Origin: JAGOLU01 sp037138475
GTDB lineage: Bacteria > Patescibacteriota > Microgenomatia > UBA1406 > GWC2-37-13
Direction of reading: 5' to 3'
NCBI GenBank assembly: GCA_037138475.1
Contig: JBAXII010000010.1
Location: 1-48,779, forward strand
DNA length: 48,779 nt
Below, one piece after another: positions 7,791 through 16,089 of the stretch. The position numbers and the translations under genes were made by a program. Position 1 is the stretch's first letter, and each line of letters opens with the position of its first letter. The notes under the pieces were generated by a model. The model had not been told where the DNA came from and searched no databases. It was given only the letters and a program-made list of their open reading frames with translations.

Positions 7791-10700
7791 ATGGCAAAAA
7801 ATCGTGATCACCAAAACCCCGCGTTACAAACTCTCGTTCTTGGAACTGCTGAAAAACAGCTGAATCAAGTCGATCTGATCGAGATTCAAAAGGAATCTTG
7901 GAAAGATTTTGAAGACAGACTATTCAAGCAAACCATCGCAGGATTTTTCCCTATAGAGGACTATACGGGCAAAAAGTTCTCACTCACCTTCCACGATATC
8001 TCCTATGGCAAACCACGACATGAGATTGAGGTGTGCAAACACAAAAAACTCACCTACGATCGTCCAGTCTACGCAAAACTCGAAATAAACAACAAGCGTG
8101 CTGAAAACATCAAGATCCAAGAGGTCTACCTTTGTAACCTCCCCATCATGACCGACCGTGGCACCTTTATCATCAATGGTATCGAGCGCGCCGTCATCAG
8201 TCAGATCGTCAGAGCACCAGGCGCCTACTTGACTGCTGAGATCGACAAAGCCACAGGCTTGACACTCTTCAACACTGAGATACGTCCGTATATAGGTGCA
8301 TGGCTCGACTTTACGATCAACAAGCAAGGCGTCATCGAAGCAAAGATCAACCGCAAGCGCAAACTGCTCGCTACTGCATTCCTCAGATTGTTTGAGGGAG
8401 ACGACAACAATGCAATCCGCAATATGTTTAGCGATCTCGATCAAGAGCTCGTCGAAAAATACATCGTGCCAACCCTGAAAAAGGATCGTACTCACTCTCG
8501 TGAGGATGCGGTCATGGAGTTTTACCGCAAGGTAAAGCCAGGAGAGCCTCTCATCATCGAAAACGCATACAAAACGTTGAATATGATCTTCTTTGATCAG
8601 AAGCGCTACTCACTCGGTGACGTAGGTCGGTACAAGGTCAATCGTCGCCTGGACACCACACTGGAGAACACTCCTGAGAATCATCTTTTGAAAAAGGAAG
8701 ATGTCGTAGCAGCTATCAAAAAGCTCCTCCTCTTGACACAGAACAAGACCAACTTTGACAACATCGACCATCTCGGTAACAGACGTCTCCGCACCGTCGG
8801 AGAGATCATCGCACTCTATGGAGTACGAGTAGGTATGGTCAGAGCCGAAAAAGAAGTCCGCGAGCGCATGAGTCTCGTGGCTTCAGAGCTCCAAGTAGCT
8901 CCATCTCAGGTCATAAATACCAAGCCCATCTCGACCGCCATCAACAGTTTCTTCCGTACCTCACAGCTCTCAAACATCGTTGATCAGACCAATCTATTGT
9001 CTGAGCTCGATAACTTGAGACGTATCACAGTCGCAGGACCTGGGGGTATCGAAAAGGAACGTGCAAGCTTTTCGATCCGCGATATCGGATCTTCACAATA
9101 TGGTCGTATCTGTCCTATCAGATCACCTGAAGGTCCAAACATCGGAGTCGTCACCTACCTCGCACTGTACGCAAAAGTAAATAAGTATGGATTCATCGAA
9201 GCACCTTACCACAAGGTAGTTGCCAAGGGCAAAAAGATGGTGGTCACCTCAGAGGTGGTCTATCTCCAAGCCGATGATGAGGATAAGTTTTATATCACCT
9301 CAGCCAAGATCAAAACCAACCCTGACGGATCTATCATCGATGAGATGGTAGTCGCTCGTCACGAAGGTGAGTTGGTCGAGGTCGCGATCGACAAGATCAA
9401 CTATGTGGACATTTCTCCTCGTGAAGCTATAGGCATCTCAGCATCGCTGATTCCCTTTATCCAAAACGACGAAGCTACCCGCGCGCTCACCGGCACGCAC
9501 ATGCAATGTCAGGGAGTACCTCTCATCAATCCTTCAGCACCACAGCTGGGAACCGGCATGGAGTCAGCTGTATCCTCAGCCATGGGACGCACTATATTTG
9601 CTCCCGAGGATGCCACCGTAGAGTATGTGGATGCAAGTCGCGTCACTCTCAAAGGCAAATCAGGACAAGCATACAACTATAATCTAGAAAGATTTGCACG
9701 AACGAACAAGGATGTATGTTTTGATCAAAAGCCACATGTCGAACTCAAACAAAAGGTCAAAAAGGGAGATCTTATCATCGATGGACCAGGCACTCAAAAT
9801 GGGCGCCTCGCACTCGGTCGCGATCTGACGATAGCCTATACCTCTCTCCATGGATATGGATACGAGGACGGATTCGTCATCTCAGATCGTCTGCTCAAAG
9901 AAGACCTGCTCACCTCCATCACTATGGAAGAGTTTGTAGCAGATGTAGTCGATACCAAGCTTGGACCCGAAGAACTTACTCGTGACATACCAAATGTACG
10001 CGAGGAACTTCTCGCGAACCTCGATAAAGATGGGTACATCGTCGAAGGAACTCAGGTCAAAGGTGGAGACGTTCTCGTGGGTAAAGTAGCTCCAAAAGGT
10101 GAGCGCGAGCTGACTGCTGAAGAGCGTTTGCTCCGTGCAATCTTTGGTGAAAAGGCTAAAGATGTCAAAGACACCTCATTGCGCGTGCCGTACGGCAAGC
10201 GTGGAGTCGTGGTAAATGTCGAGACTATAGATGGTCAAAAAGATCCAAATGAGCTCGAGCCCTCAGTCCTCAAGCGCGCACTCGTCTACACTGCAAACCT
10301 TAGAAAGGTCCAGGTAGGAGACAAGCTCGCCGGACGGCATGGAAACAAAGGAGTCATCGCGAAGATTCTCCCTTCCTATGATATGCCATACCTGGCAGAT
10401 GGTACACCGGTGGACATCTTGATCTCACCTGCATCCATGTTGGCACGTATGAACATGGGACAGATTTTTGAGACTATTTTGACCAAGATCGCCAAGGCAA
10501 AGGGCATGCGCATCGACATCCCTGTCTTTGAACATGTCGAGGAGTCATTCATCATCAACGAGCTGAAGGCTCTCGGCTTCCCCGTCGATGGCAAACAGAC
10601 TCTCTATGATGGACAAACTGGTCAAGTGTTGGATCGCCCTGTGCTCGTGGGAACAGGCTATATCATGAAACTTATCCACATGGTCGAGGATAAGTTCCAT

Positions 10701-11021
10701 GCACGTTCGGTCGGACCGTACTCACTCGTGACTCAGCAACCACTCGGTGGCAAGAGTCAGATGGGAGGACAGAGATTTGGAGAAATGGAAGTATGGGCAC
10801 TCGAAGCACATCGTGTACCACACGTCTTGCAAGAGATGCTTACGATCAAGTCAGACGATGTGCGCGGACGTCAGAAGGCATTTGAGTCGATCATCAAAGG
10901 ACTTGATATCCCTCAATCATCGGTACCTGAATCATTTAACGTGCTCGTCAAAGAGTTGAATGCACTCGGTCTATCAGTTGATTATATCGGAGGCGAAGAG
11001 CCAGCGTCACTATCACTCTAA
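7791..11021 (+). CDS. rpoB: DNA-directed RNA polymerase subunit beta
   Basis: The product is about 1076 aa, shorter than E. coli RpoB (1342) and without its lineage-specific inserts. Conserved blocks include GRICPIRSPEGPNIG, QLGTGMESAVSSAMGR, GDKLAGRHGNKGVI and GGKSQMGGQRFGEMEVWALEAH. The ATG at 7791 (MAKNRDHQ) is preferred to a TTG 14 codons upstream. In the rifampicin region (about 8960-9045) the protein has Asn, Asn and Thr where E. coli has Q513, H526 and S531. The gene has its own strong promoter and is followed after 37 bases by rpoC. The rplJ-rplL genes that often precede rpoB are not here. Confidence 0.98.
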   Translation: MAKNRDHQNPALQTLVLGTAEKQLNQVDLIEIQKESWKDFEDRLFKQTIAGFFPIEDYTGKKFSLTFHDISYGKPRHEIEVCKHKKLTYDRPVYAKLEINNKRAENIKIQEVYLCNLPIMTDRGTFIINGIERAVISQIVRAPGAYLTAEIDKATGLTLFNTEIRPYIGAWLDFTINKQGVIEAKINRKRKLLATAFLRLFEGDDNNAIRNMFSDLDQELVEKYIVPTLKKDRTHSREDAVMEFYRKVKPGEPLIIENAYKTLNMIFFDQKRYSLGDVGRYKVNRRLDTTLENTPENHLLKKEDVVAAIKKLLLLTQNKTNFDNIDHLGNRRLRTVGEIIALYGVRVGMVRAEKEVRERMSLVASELQVAPSQVINTKPISTAINSFFRTSQLSNIVDQTNLLSELDNLRRITVAGPGGIEKERASFSIRDIGSSQYGRICPIRSPEGPNIGVVTYLALYAKVNKYGFIEAPYHKVVAKGKKMVVTSEVVYLQADDEDKFYITSAKIKTNPDGSIIDEMVVARHEGELVEVAIDKINYVDISPREAIGISASLIPFIQNDEATRALTGTHMQCQGVPLINPSAPQLGTGMESAVSSAMGRTIFAPEDATVEYVDASRVTLKGKSGQAYNYNLERFARTNKDVCFDQKPHVELKQKVKKGDLIIDGPGTQNGRLALGRDLTIAYTSLHGYGYEDGFVISDRLLKEDLLTSITMEEFVADVVDTKLGPEELTRDIPNVREELLANLDKDGYIVEGTQVKGGDVLVGKVAPKGERELTAEERLLRAIFGEKAKDVKDTSLRVPYGKRGVVVNVETIDGQKDPNELEPSVLKRALVYTANLRKVQVGDKLAGRHGNKGVIAKILPSYDMPYLADGTPVDILISPASMLARMNMGQIFETILTKIAKAKGMRIDIPVFEHVEESFIINELKALGFPVDGKQTLYDGQTGQVLDRPVLVGTGYIMKLIHMVEDKFHARSVGPYSLVTQQPLGGKSQMGGQRFGEMEVWALEAHRVPHVLQEMLTIKSDDVRGRQKAFESIIKGLDIPQSSVPESFNVLVKELNALGLSVDYIGGEEPASLSL

Positions 11022-11058
11022 CACTTTTTCTTTATCGCCAATTATTTTCCACACACCT

Positions 11059-14000
11059 ATGGATGATCAAAAACCAAATCTCAGTTTTGCAGGTCTCCAA
11101 ATCAGACTCGCATCGCCTGAAAACATCATGCAATGGTCAAAAGGTGAGGTCACCAAGCCAGAAACCATCAACTATCGCACCTTCCGTCCTGAAAAGGATG
11201 GTCTGTTTGATGAGCGTATATTTGGACCTACCAAAGATTACGAATGTTACTGTGGAAAATACAAGCGCATCAGATACAAGGGCATCATCTGTGATCGCTG
11301 TGGAGTCGAAGTAACCACTGCGGTGGTTCGTCGTGAACGCATGGGCCACATCAAGCTCTCTACACCTATCGCACACGTCTGGTACTTTAAAGGTGCCAAC
11401 TCTCCTCTTTCGGCACTTCTAGATATCCCTGTTCAGATGCTCGAGCGCATCATCTACTATGCAGCGTATCTGGTCACCGGTATCCATACCGAGGAACAAA
11501 AAGTTGCTCAAGCAGCACTAGAGAAATTAAAGGGCGAGGATATTGCTCAAGTCGAGGCTCAGTTTGAATTGAAGCGTGTTGATCTTTCAAACGAATATGA
11601 AAAGCAAAAGAAAGACACCACCAAAAAAATCACCAAAGTCGAGCAGCGCGATATCACTCTCTCTGAGATTGATCTGCGAGAGCGTGAGGCACAAAAGAGA
11701 TTGAATGACGCATTTACTGAGCGCAAAGCCCAAGTCACCGCGACATTTGATCGCGTGATCAAGCTCGTCAAAGATGCAGCAGTGAACTCAGTGCTTGAAG
11801 AAGAAGATTTCCTCTTCCTCCGTGAAAAAGAGCTCGATGATTTTGCTGAGGTAGGTATGGGTGCTGAAGTGATATTTCAGATCCTCGAAAAGTTTAACCT
11901 CGCTGAAGCCATGACCGAAGTGCAAAAGCAACTCTCAGAATCAAAAGGAGAGCGCCGCACCAAGCTGATCAAAAAGTCTCGTGTTATCGAGTCATTTTTC
12001 AAGGGCAACATCAAGCCAAGTTGGATGATGTTCACACTCCTCCCTGTCATCCCCCCAGATCTGCGACCAGTGGTCCAGCTCGCCGGTGGTAAGTTTGCCA
12101 CTTCAGATCTAAATGATTTGTATCGTCGCGTCATCAATCGCAACAATCGTTTGCGACAGCTCATCGATCTCGGTGCACCAGAGATCATTTTGAGAAACGA
12201 GAAGCGCATGCTCCAAGAAGCTGTAGACTCCCTGATCGACCTTCAAAAGTCACGAGGCAAGTCACGTGTTGTAGGATCATCACAGGTCAAAGCACTCAAG
12301 TCTTTGTCTGATGTCCTCCGTGGTAAGCAGGGTCGTTTCCGTCAAAACCTCCTTGGTAAACGCGTCGACTACTCGGCACGTTCAACCATCACCGTAGGTC
12401 CAAATCTAAAGATCGATCAATGTGGACTTCCAAAAGATATGGCTCTGGAGATATTCAAGCCATTCCTCCTCCATGAGATCATGATCCGTGGACTTGCTCC
12501 AAATATCAAGGCAGCCAAAAACTTCCTCGAAGAAAAGCAACCTGTGGTATACGATATCCTCGAACAGGTAGTAAAGGGTCATCCCGTCATCATGAACCGT
12601 GCACCTACCCTGCACAAGCTCTCGATGCTTGCGTTTTATCCTATCTTGACCGATGACATCGCCATACGCCTTCACCCCACTGTCTGTGCAGGATTTAATG
12701 CAGACTTTGACGGAGACGCCATGGGTGTGTTCCTCCCCCTTTCGAAGGCATCCATCGAAGAAGTAAAGACGAAGATGTTTGCAAAACACAACCTCTTGAA
12801 GCCTTCAGATGGCTCGCCTATCGTCATTCCAAATAAAGAGATGGCTATCGGTGTGTACTACATGACCTCGATGGACCAGATGTTCGTGAATATGAAAGAT
12901 GAAAGTCTCCACCTCTTTGAATCCAAAGAGACGGCTATCAGTCACTATCACCTGGGCAAAGTCGAACTCAGACAGCCAATCTATGCAAACATAGACGGCG
13001 TGACCATGAAGACCACCATCGGTCGTGTCATGTTTAACGAAGTATTGCCTGCAGAACTCAGATTTATCAACAAAGAAGTCAAGGCTTCAGACATCAAGTC
13101 ACTGATCACCAAAGCAGTAAAGCTTTTCAATGATCACGACAAAGTCGGGGAGCTCATCGATAGTATCAAATCTATCGGATTCTGGGCATCGACCATAGCC
13201 GGAGGTTTGTCAGTATCAATCTTTGATTGTATCGTGGCAAAGGGCAAGGATGAGGCCATCAAGGTCGCCGAGGGTCAAGTCCGCACCATCGAAGGCAACT
13301 TCCAAGATGGATTGTTGACTCTCGATGAGAAGCGTCGCTACACCAACAAGCTGTGGATGGAAACCACCGAGAAGCTTGCTGATATGACCTGGGATGCTAT
13401 TGATGAGGAAAACCCAGTCAAGATGATTATCAAGTCCGGAGGAGCTCGTGCCTCACGTGAACAGCTCAAACAGCTCTCAGCACTCAAAGGACTCGTGGTC
13501 GATCCTATGGGAAAGATCATCGACGTGCCTACGAAGTCGAACTATCGAGATGGACTCAACATATTTGAGTACATCATCTCAGCTCGCGGAGCACGCAAAG
13601 GATTTGCTGACTCAGCACTCAAGACTGCTGATGCAGGATATCTGACACGTCGTCTCCACGATGTGGCTCACGACATGATCGTGCGTGAAGAAGCGAGTGA
13701 AATGACAAAGTTCCTCACGATCACCACCAGTGGTGAGCGTGGTGAGAAGTTTGCCAAGCGCATCTATGGTCGCTTCGTAGCAAATGATGTCAAGTCTGGC
13801 GACAAACTCATTCTTGCAAAAGATGAGATGGTCACAGAAGAAAAAGTGAAAGAGATCGTTGACGCAGGTGTCAAAAGTGTCGATGTATACTCACCTCTCT
13901 TCTCCGCCGCCAAACAAGGCATTTGTCGACGCTCATACGGCGCTGACATGACCACTGGACAAATAGTAGAGATTGGCACACCAGCTGGTGTGCTCGCAGC

Positions 14001-14823
14001 TCAATCAATCGGAGAGCCAGGTACACAGCTGACCATGCGTGTCCGTCACTTCGGAGGCATCGTCATCTCTGACGTCACCCAAGGGTTGCCGCGTGTGGAA
14101 GAGCTCTTTGAGACTCGTACTCCAAAGATCATCTCCCCTATAGTAGGTATCACGGGCCGAGCCACGGTAACTGAAGATAGTGCAAATGAGACCTACAACA
14201 TCAGCATCAAATCACTTGAGGGCGAAGAAGAAGAGTATCGTGTCCCGATGTCTCAGAAGCTCCGCATCGTCGATGGCGATCTCGTAACCGCGGGTCAGTC
14301 TCTCTCAGAGGGATACCTCGACTTGCACGACGTACTCGCTATTCGCGGACTCGATGCTGCTCAGCAATACCTCGTGGACGAGATCCAAAAAGTATATGAG
14401 TCACAAGGTATCGATATCCATGACAAGCACTTTGAGATCATCGTGCGCAAAATGTCAGACAAGATATTGATCGAAGAAGAAGGCGACACCTCACTCATCA
14501 AAGGTGAGACCGTCTCTCGTCTGAGATACGATATCGAAAACAGCAAGGTCCTTGCACTCGGTGCTCGACCTGCCACAGGCAAGATAGTGATCCTGGGTAT
14601 AACCAGAGCATCTATCTTCACCGAAAGCTGGCTGTCAGCAGCATCATTCGAACAAACAACTAGTGTATTGTCAAAGGCTGCCATCCAAGGACAGACAGAC
14701 TACTTGCTGGGACTCAAAGAGAATGTTATAATCGGCCGTCTCATTCCAGTCAACCAAGGGTTGATCACTGAATACGACCAGAAATTTAAAGAAGCTTATG
14801 CCAACAATCAACCAACTCATTAA
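11059..14823 (+). CDS. rpoC: DNA-directed RNA polymerase subunit beta'
   Basis: The product is about 1254 aa. The N-terminal zinc site is intact (C63, C65, C78, C81). The catalytic Mg motif NADFDGD lies near residue 547, and the bridge-helix and trigger-loop block GTPAGVLAAQSIGEPGTQLT is present. The second zinc site (E. coli C814, C888, C895, C898) is largely lost: only one Cys remains, in GICRRSYG near residue 956. The ATG at 11059 follows the motif CACACCT; the frame runs upstream, but those residues are unlike RpoC. The 3' end overlaps rpsL by 26 bases. Confidence 0.98.
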   Translation: MDDQKPNLSFAGLQIRLASPENIMQWSKGEVTKPETINYRTFRPEKDGLFDERIFGPTKDYECYCGKYKRIRYKGIICDRCGVEVTTAVVRRERMGHIKLSTPIAHVWYFKGANSPLSALLDIPVQMLERIIYYAAYLVTGIHTEEQKVAQAALEKLKGEDIAQVEAQFELKRVDLSNEYEKQKKDTTKKITKVEQRDITLSEIDLREREAQKRLNDAFTERKAQVTATFDRVIKLVKDAAVNSVLEEEDFLFLREKELDDFAEVGMGAEVIFQILEKFNLAEAMTEVQKQLSESKGERRTKLIKKSRVIESFFKGNIKPSWMMFTLLPVIPPDLRPVVQLAGGKFATSDLNDLYRRVINRNNRLRQLIDLGAPEIILRNEKRMLQEAVDSLIDLQKSRGKSRVVGSSQVKALKSLSDVLRGKQGRFRQNLLGKRVDYSARSTITVGPNLKIDQCGLPKDMALEIFKPFLLHEIMIRGLAPNIKAAKNFLEEKQPVVYDILEQVVKGHPVIMNRAPTLHKLSMLAFYPILTDDIAIRLHPTVCAGFNADFDGDAMGVFLPLSKASIEEVKTKMFAKHNLLKPSDGSPIVIPNKEMAIGVYYMTSMDQMFVNMKDESLHLFESKETAISHYHLGKVELRQPIYANIDGVTMKTTIGRVMFNEVLPAELRFINKEVKASDIKSLITKAVKLFNDHDKVGELIDSIKSIGFWASTIAGGLSVSIFDCIVAKGKDEAIKVAEGQVRTIEGNFQDGLLTLDEKRRYTNKLWMETTEKLADMTWDAIDEENPVKMIIKSGGARASREQLKQLSALKGLVVDPMGKIIDVPTKSNYRDGLNIFEYIISARGARKGFADSALKTADAGYLTRRLHDVAHDMIVREEASEMTKFLTITTSGERGEKFAKRIYGRFVANDVKSGDKLILAKDEMVTEEKVKEIVDAGVKSVDVYSPLFSAAKQGICRRSYGADMTTGQIVEIGTPAGVLAAQSIGEPGTQLTMRVRHFGGIVISDVTQGLPRVEELFETRTPKIISPIVGITGRATVTEDSANETYNISIKSLEGEEEEYRVPMSQKLRIVDGDLVTAGQSLSEGYLDLHDVLAIRGLDAAQQYLVDEIQKVYESQGIDIHDKHFEIIVRKMSDKILIEEEGDTSLIKGETVSRLRYDIENSKVLALGARPATGKIVILGITRASIFTESWLSAASFEQTTSVLSKAAIQGQTDYLLGLKENVIIGRLIPVNQGLITEYDQKFKEAYANNQPTH

Positions 14824-15253
14824 AAAGCGGTCAAAACGTACCCAACGTGTAACCAAATATCGCTCCATAGCACTCCAACAGGTGTTTAACGGAGTGAAGC
14901 GACGTTATGTGCCTACGCTCAGTCCTTTCAAGCGCGGCGTGTGTACCGTAGTCCGTACCATGACTCCAAAAAAACCAAACTCGGCTCTACGTAAAGTAGC
15001 ACGTGTGCGTTTGTCAAACAAACAAGAGGTGACTGCTTATATCCCTGGTATCGGTCACAACCTCGCTGAGCACTCCATCGTGCTCATACGTGGGGGACGT
15101 GTCAAGGATCTTCCAGGTGTGAAGTACCATATAGTACGCGGTAAGTTTGATACCCAAGGTGTCACCACCCAAGGTACTCCTTCTTCCAAGGACCCTCGTC
15201 GTCAAAGTCGCAGTAAATACGGATCAAAGAAACCAAAAGAAGCAAAAGCCTGA
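14798..15253 (+). CDS. rpsL: 30S ribosomal protein S12
   Basis: The 151-aa product contains the decoding-site segments TPKKPNSALRKVARVRL and IPGIGHNLAEHSIVLIRGGR. Relative to E. coli it has about 15 extra residues before KRGVCT, an insertion also known in Firmicutes-type S12. It also has about 9 extra residues before RSKYG near the C-terminus. The lysine targeted by streptomycin-resistance mutations appears wild type (TPKKP). The start lies inside the last 26 bases of rpoC, so translation is probably coupled. Confidence 0.97.
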   Translation: MPTINQLIKKRSKRTQRVTKYRSIALQQVFNGVKRRYVPTLSPFKRGVCTVVRTMTPKKPNSALRKVARVRLSNKQEVTAYIPGIGHNLAEHSIVLIRGGRVKDLPGVKYHIVRGKFDTQGVTTQGTPSSKDPRRQSRSKYGSKKPKEAKA

Positions 15254-15496
15254 TGCGATGAAGTTTTCTGGCTTGTCATGGTGAGCTTGACGAACCATGA
15301 ACAATCTCAGAAGAGCTCAGATTTACGTTCATATTATTATTTGAAAAGAGAGAGTAAGGTTGCCACTCGGCAGCCTGAAAAAATTCTTTCTTTTCCATCT
15401 TTATTATTTTGATTTTTAGTGATAGATAGTATTTCTTTCAGTTTTATTTGAAAGAGAATTATTCATTAGTAACTATCAATCATTCATTAATTTCCT
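15254..15496. repeat. rpsL-rpsG spacer with palindrome and heptad tract B
   Basis: The 243-base spacer splits two genes that are normally adjacent. It contains a palindromic element (tgtcatggt...aaccatgaaca, about 15274-15303). It then has an AT-rich tract (15458-15492) of degenerate 7-mers (attattc, attagta, actatca, atcattc, attaatt) that reaches to four bases before the rpsG ATG. No gene is seen. Confidence 0.55.
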
Positions 15497-15970
15497 ATGC
15501 CACGACATTCATACGTCCGCAGACCAGTCGCGATAGATCCTATCCACGATAGTCTTGAGGTGTCCAAACTCGTCAATTACATCATGATTCACGGCAAGAA
15601 AGACGTCGCCCAAGGCATCGTCTACGAAGTACTGGAGAGACTGAAGGAAGTAGATCCAGAGCCACTCAAAGCACTGCACAAAGCCATAGGTAACGTGTCA
15701 CCAGCTATGGAAGTCCGTCCTCGCAGACTCGGAGGCGCTTCATATCTCGTGCCTACTGAGGTCCGCAAAGAGCGCAAGCTCTTCCTCGCGCTCAACTGGA
15801 TAGTCGAAGGAGCTCGCTCACGATCAAACAAAGAGTTCAAGTCATTTGCCGACAAGCTTTTTGTAGAGCTCAAGGATGCATACAACGGTGTAGGCACCGC
15901 CATGACCAAGAGACAAAACGTCGAGAAGCAAGCAGATCAAAACAAAGCCTTTGCACATCTAAAGTGGTAA
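15497..15970 (+). CDS. rpsG: 30S ribosomal protein S7
   Basis: The 157-aa product is a full-length S7, the primary 16S rRNA-binding protein that organises the 30S head. Landmarks are the N-terminal MPRHSYVRRP, the motif AIGNVSPAMEVRPRRLGG and the C-terminal TAMTKRQNVEKQADQNKAFAHLKW. The start is preceded by TTTCCT directly at the ATG, with no Shine-Dalgarno. A 119-base AT-rich spacer (with ttgattattgattatt at 16064-16079) separates it from fusA. Confidence 0.97.
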   Translation: MPRHSYVRRPVAIDPIHDSLEVSKLVNYIMIHGKKDVAQGIVYEVLERLKEVDPEPLKALHKAIGNVSPAMEVRPRRLGGASYLVPTEVRKERKLFLALNWIVEGARSRSNKEFKSFADKLFVELKDAYNGVGTAMTKRQNVEKQADQNKAFAHLKW

Positions 15971-16089
15971 CAGTAAAAACCCCTGGGGATCAATTACAAT
16001 ATCCATGACACATGTGTCAAATGGTTTGAATATTGATATTGAACATTATTTGGAGCTTGGAATTTGATTATTGATTATTTCTTTCACCT

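Noticed and set aside
14798..15253. Extra 15 residues near the S12 N-terminus as a novelty
   Set aside because: A similar-length insertion at this place is known in Firmicutes-type S12, so only the smaller C-terminal insertion is unusual and it is modest.
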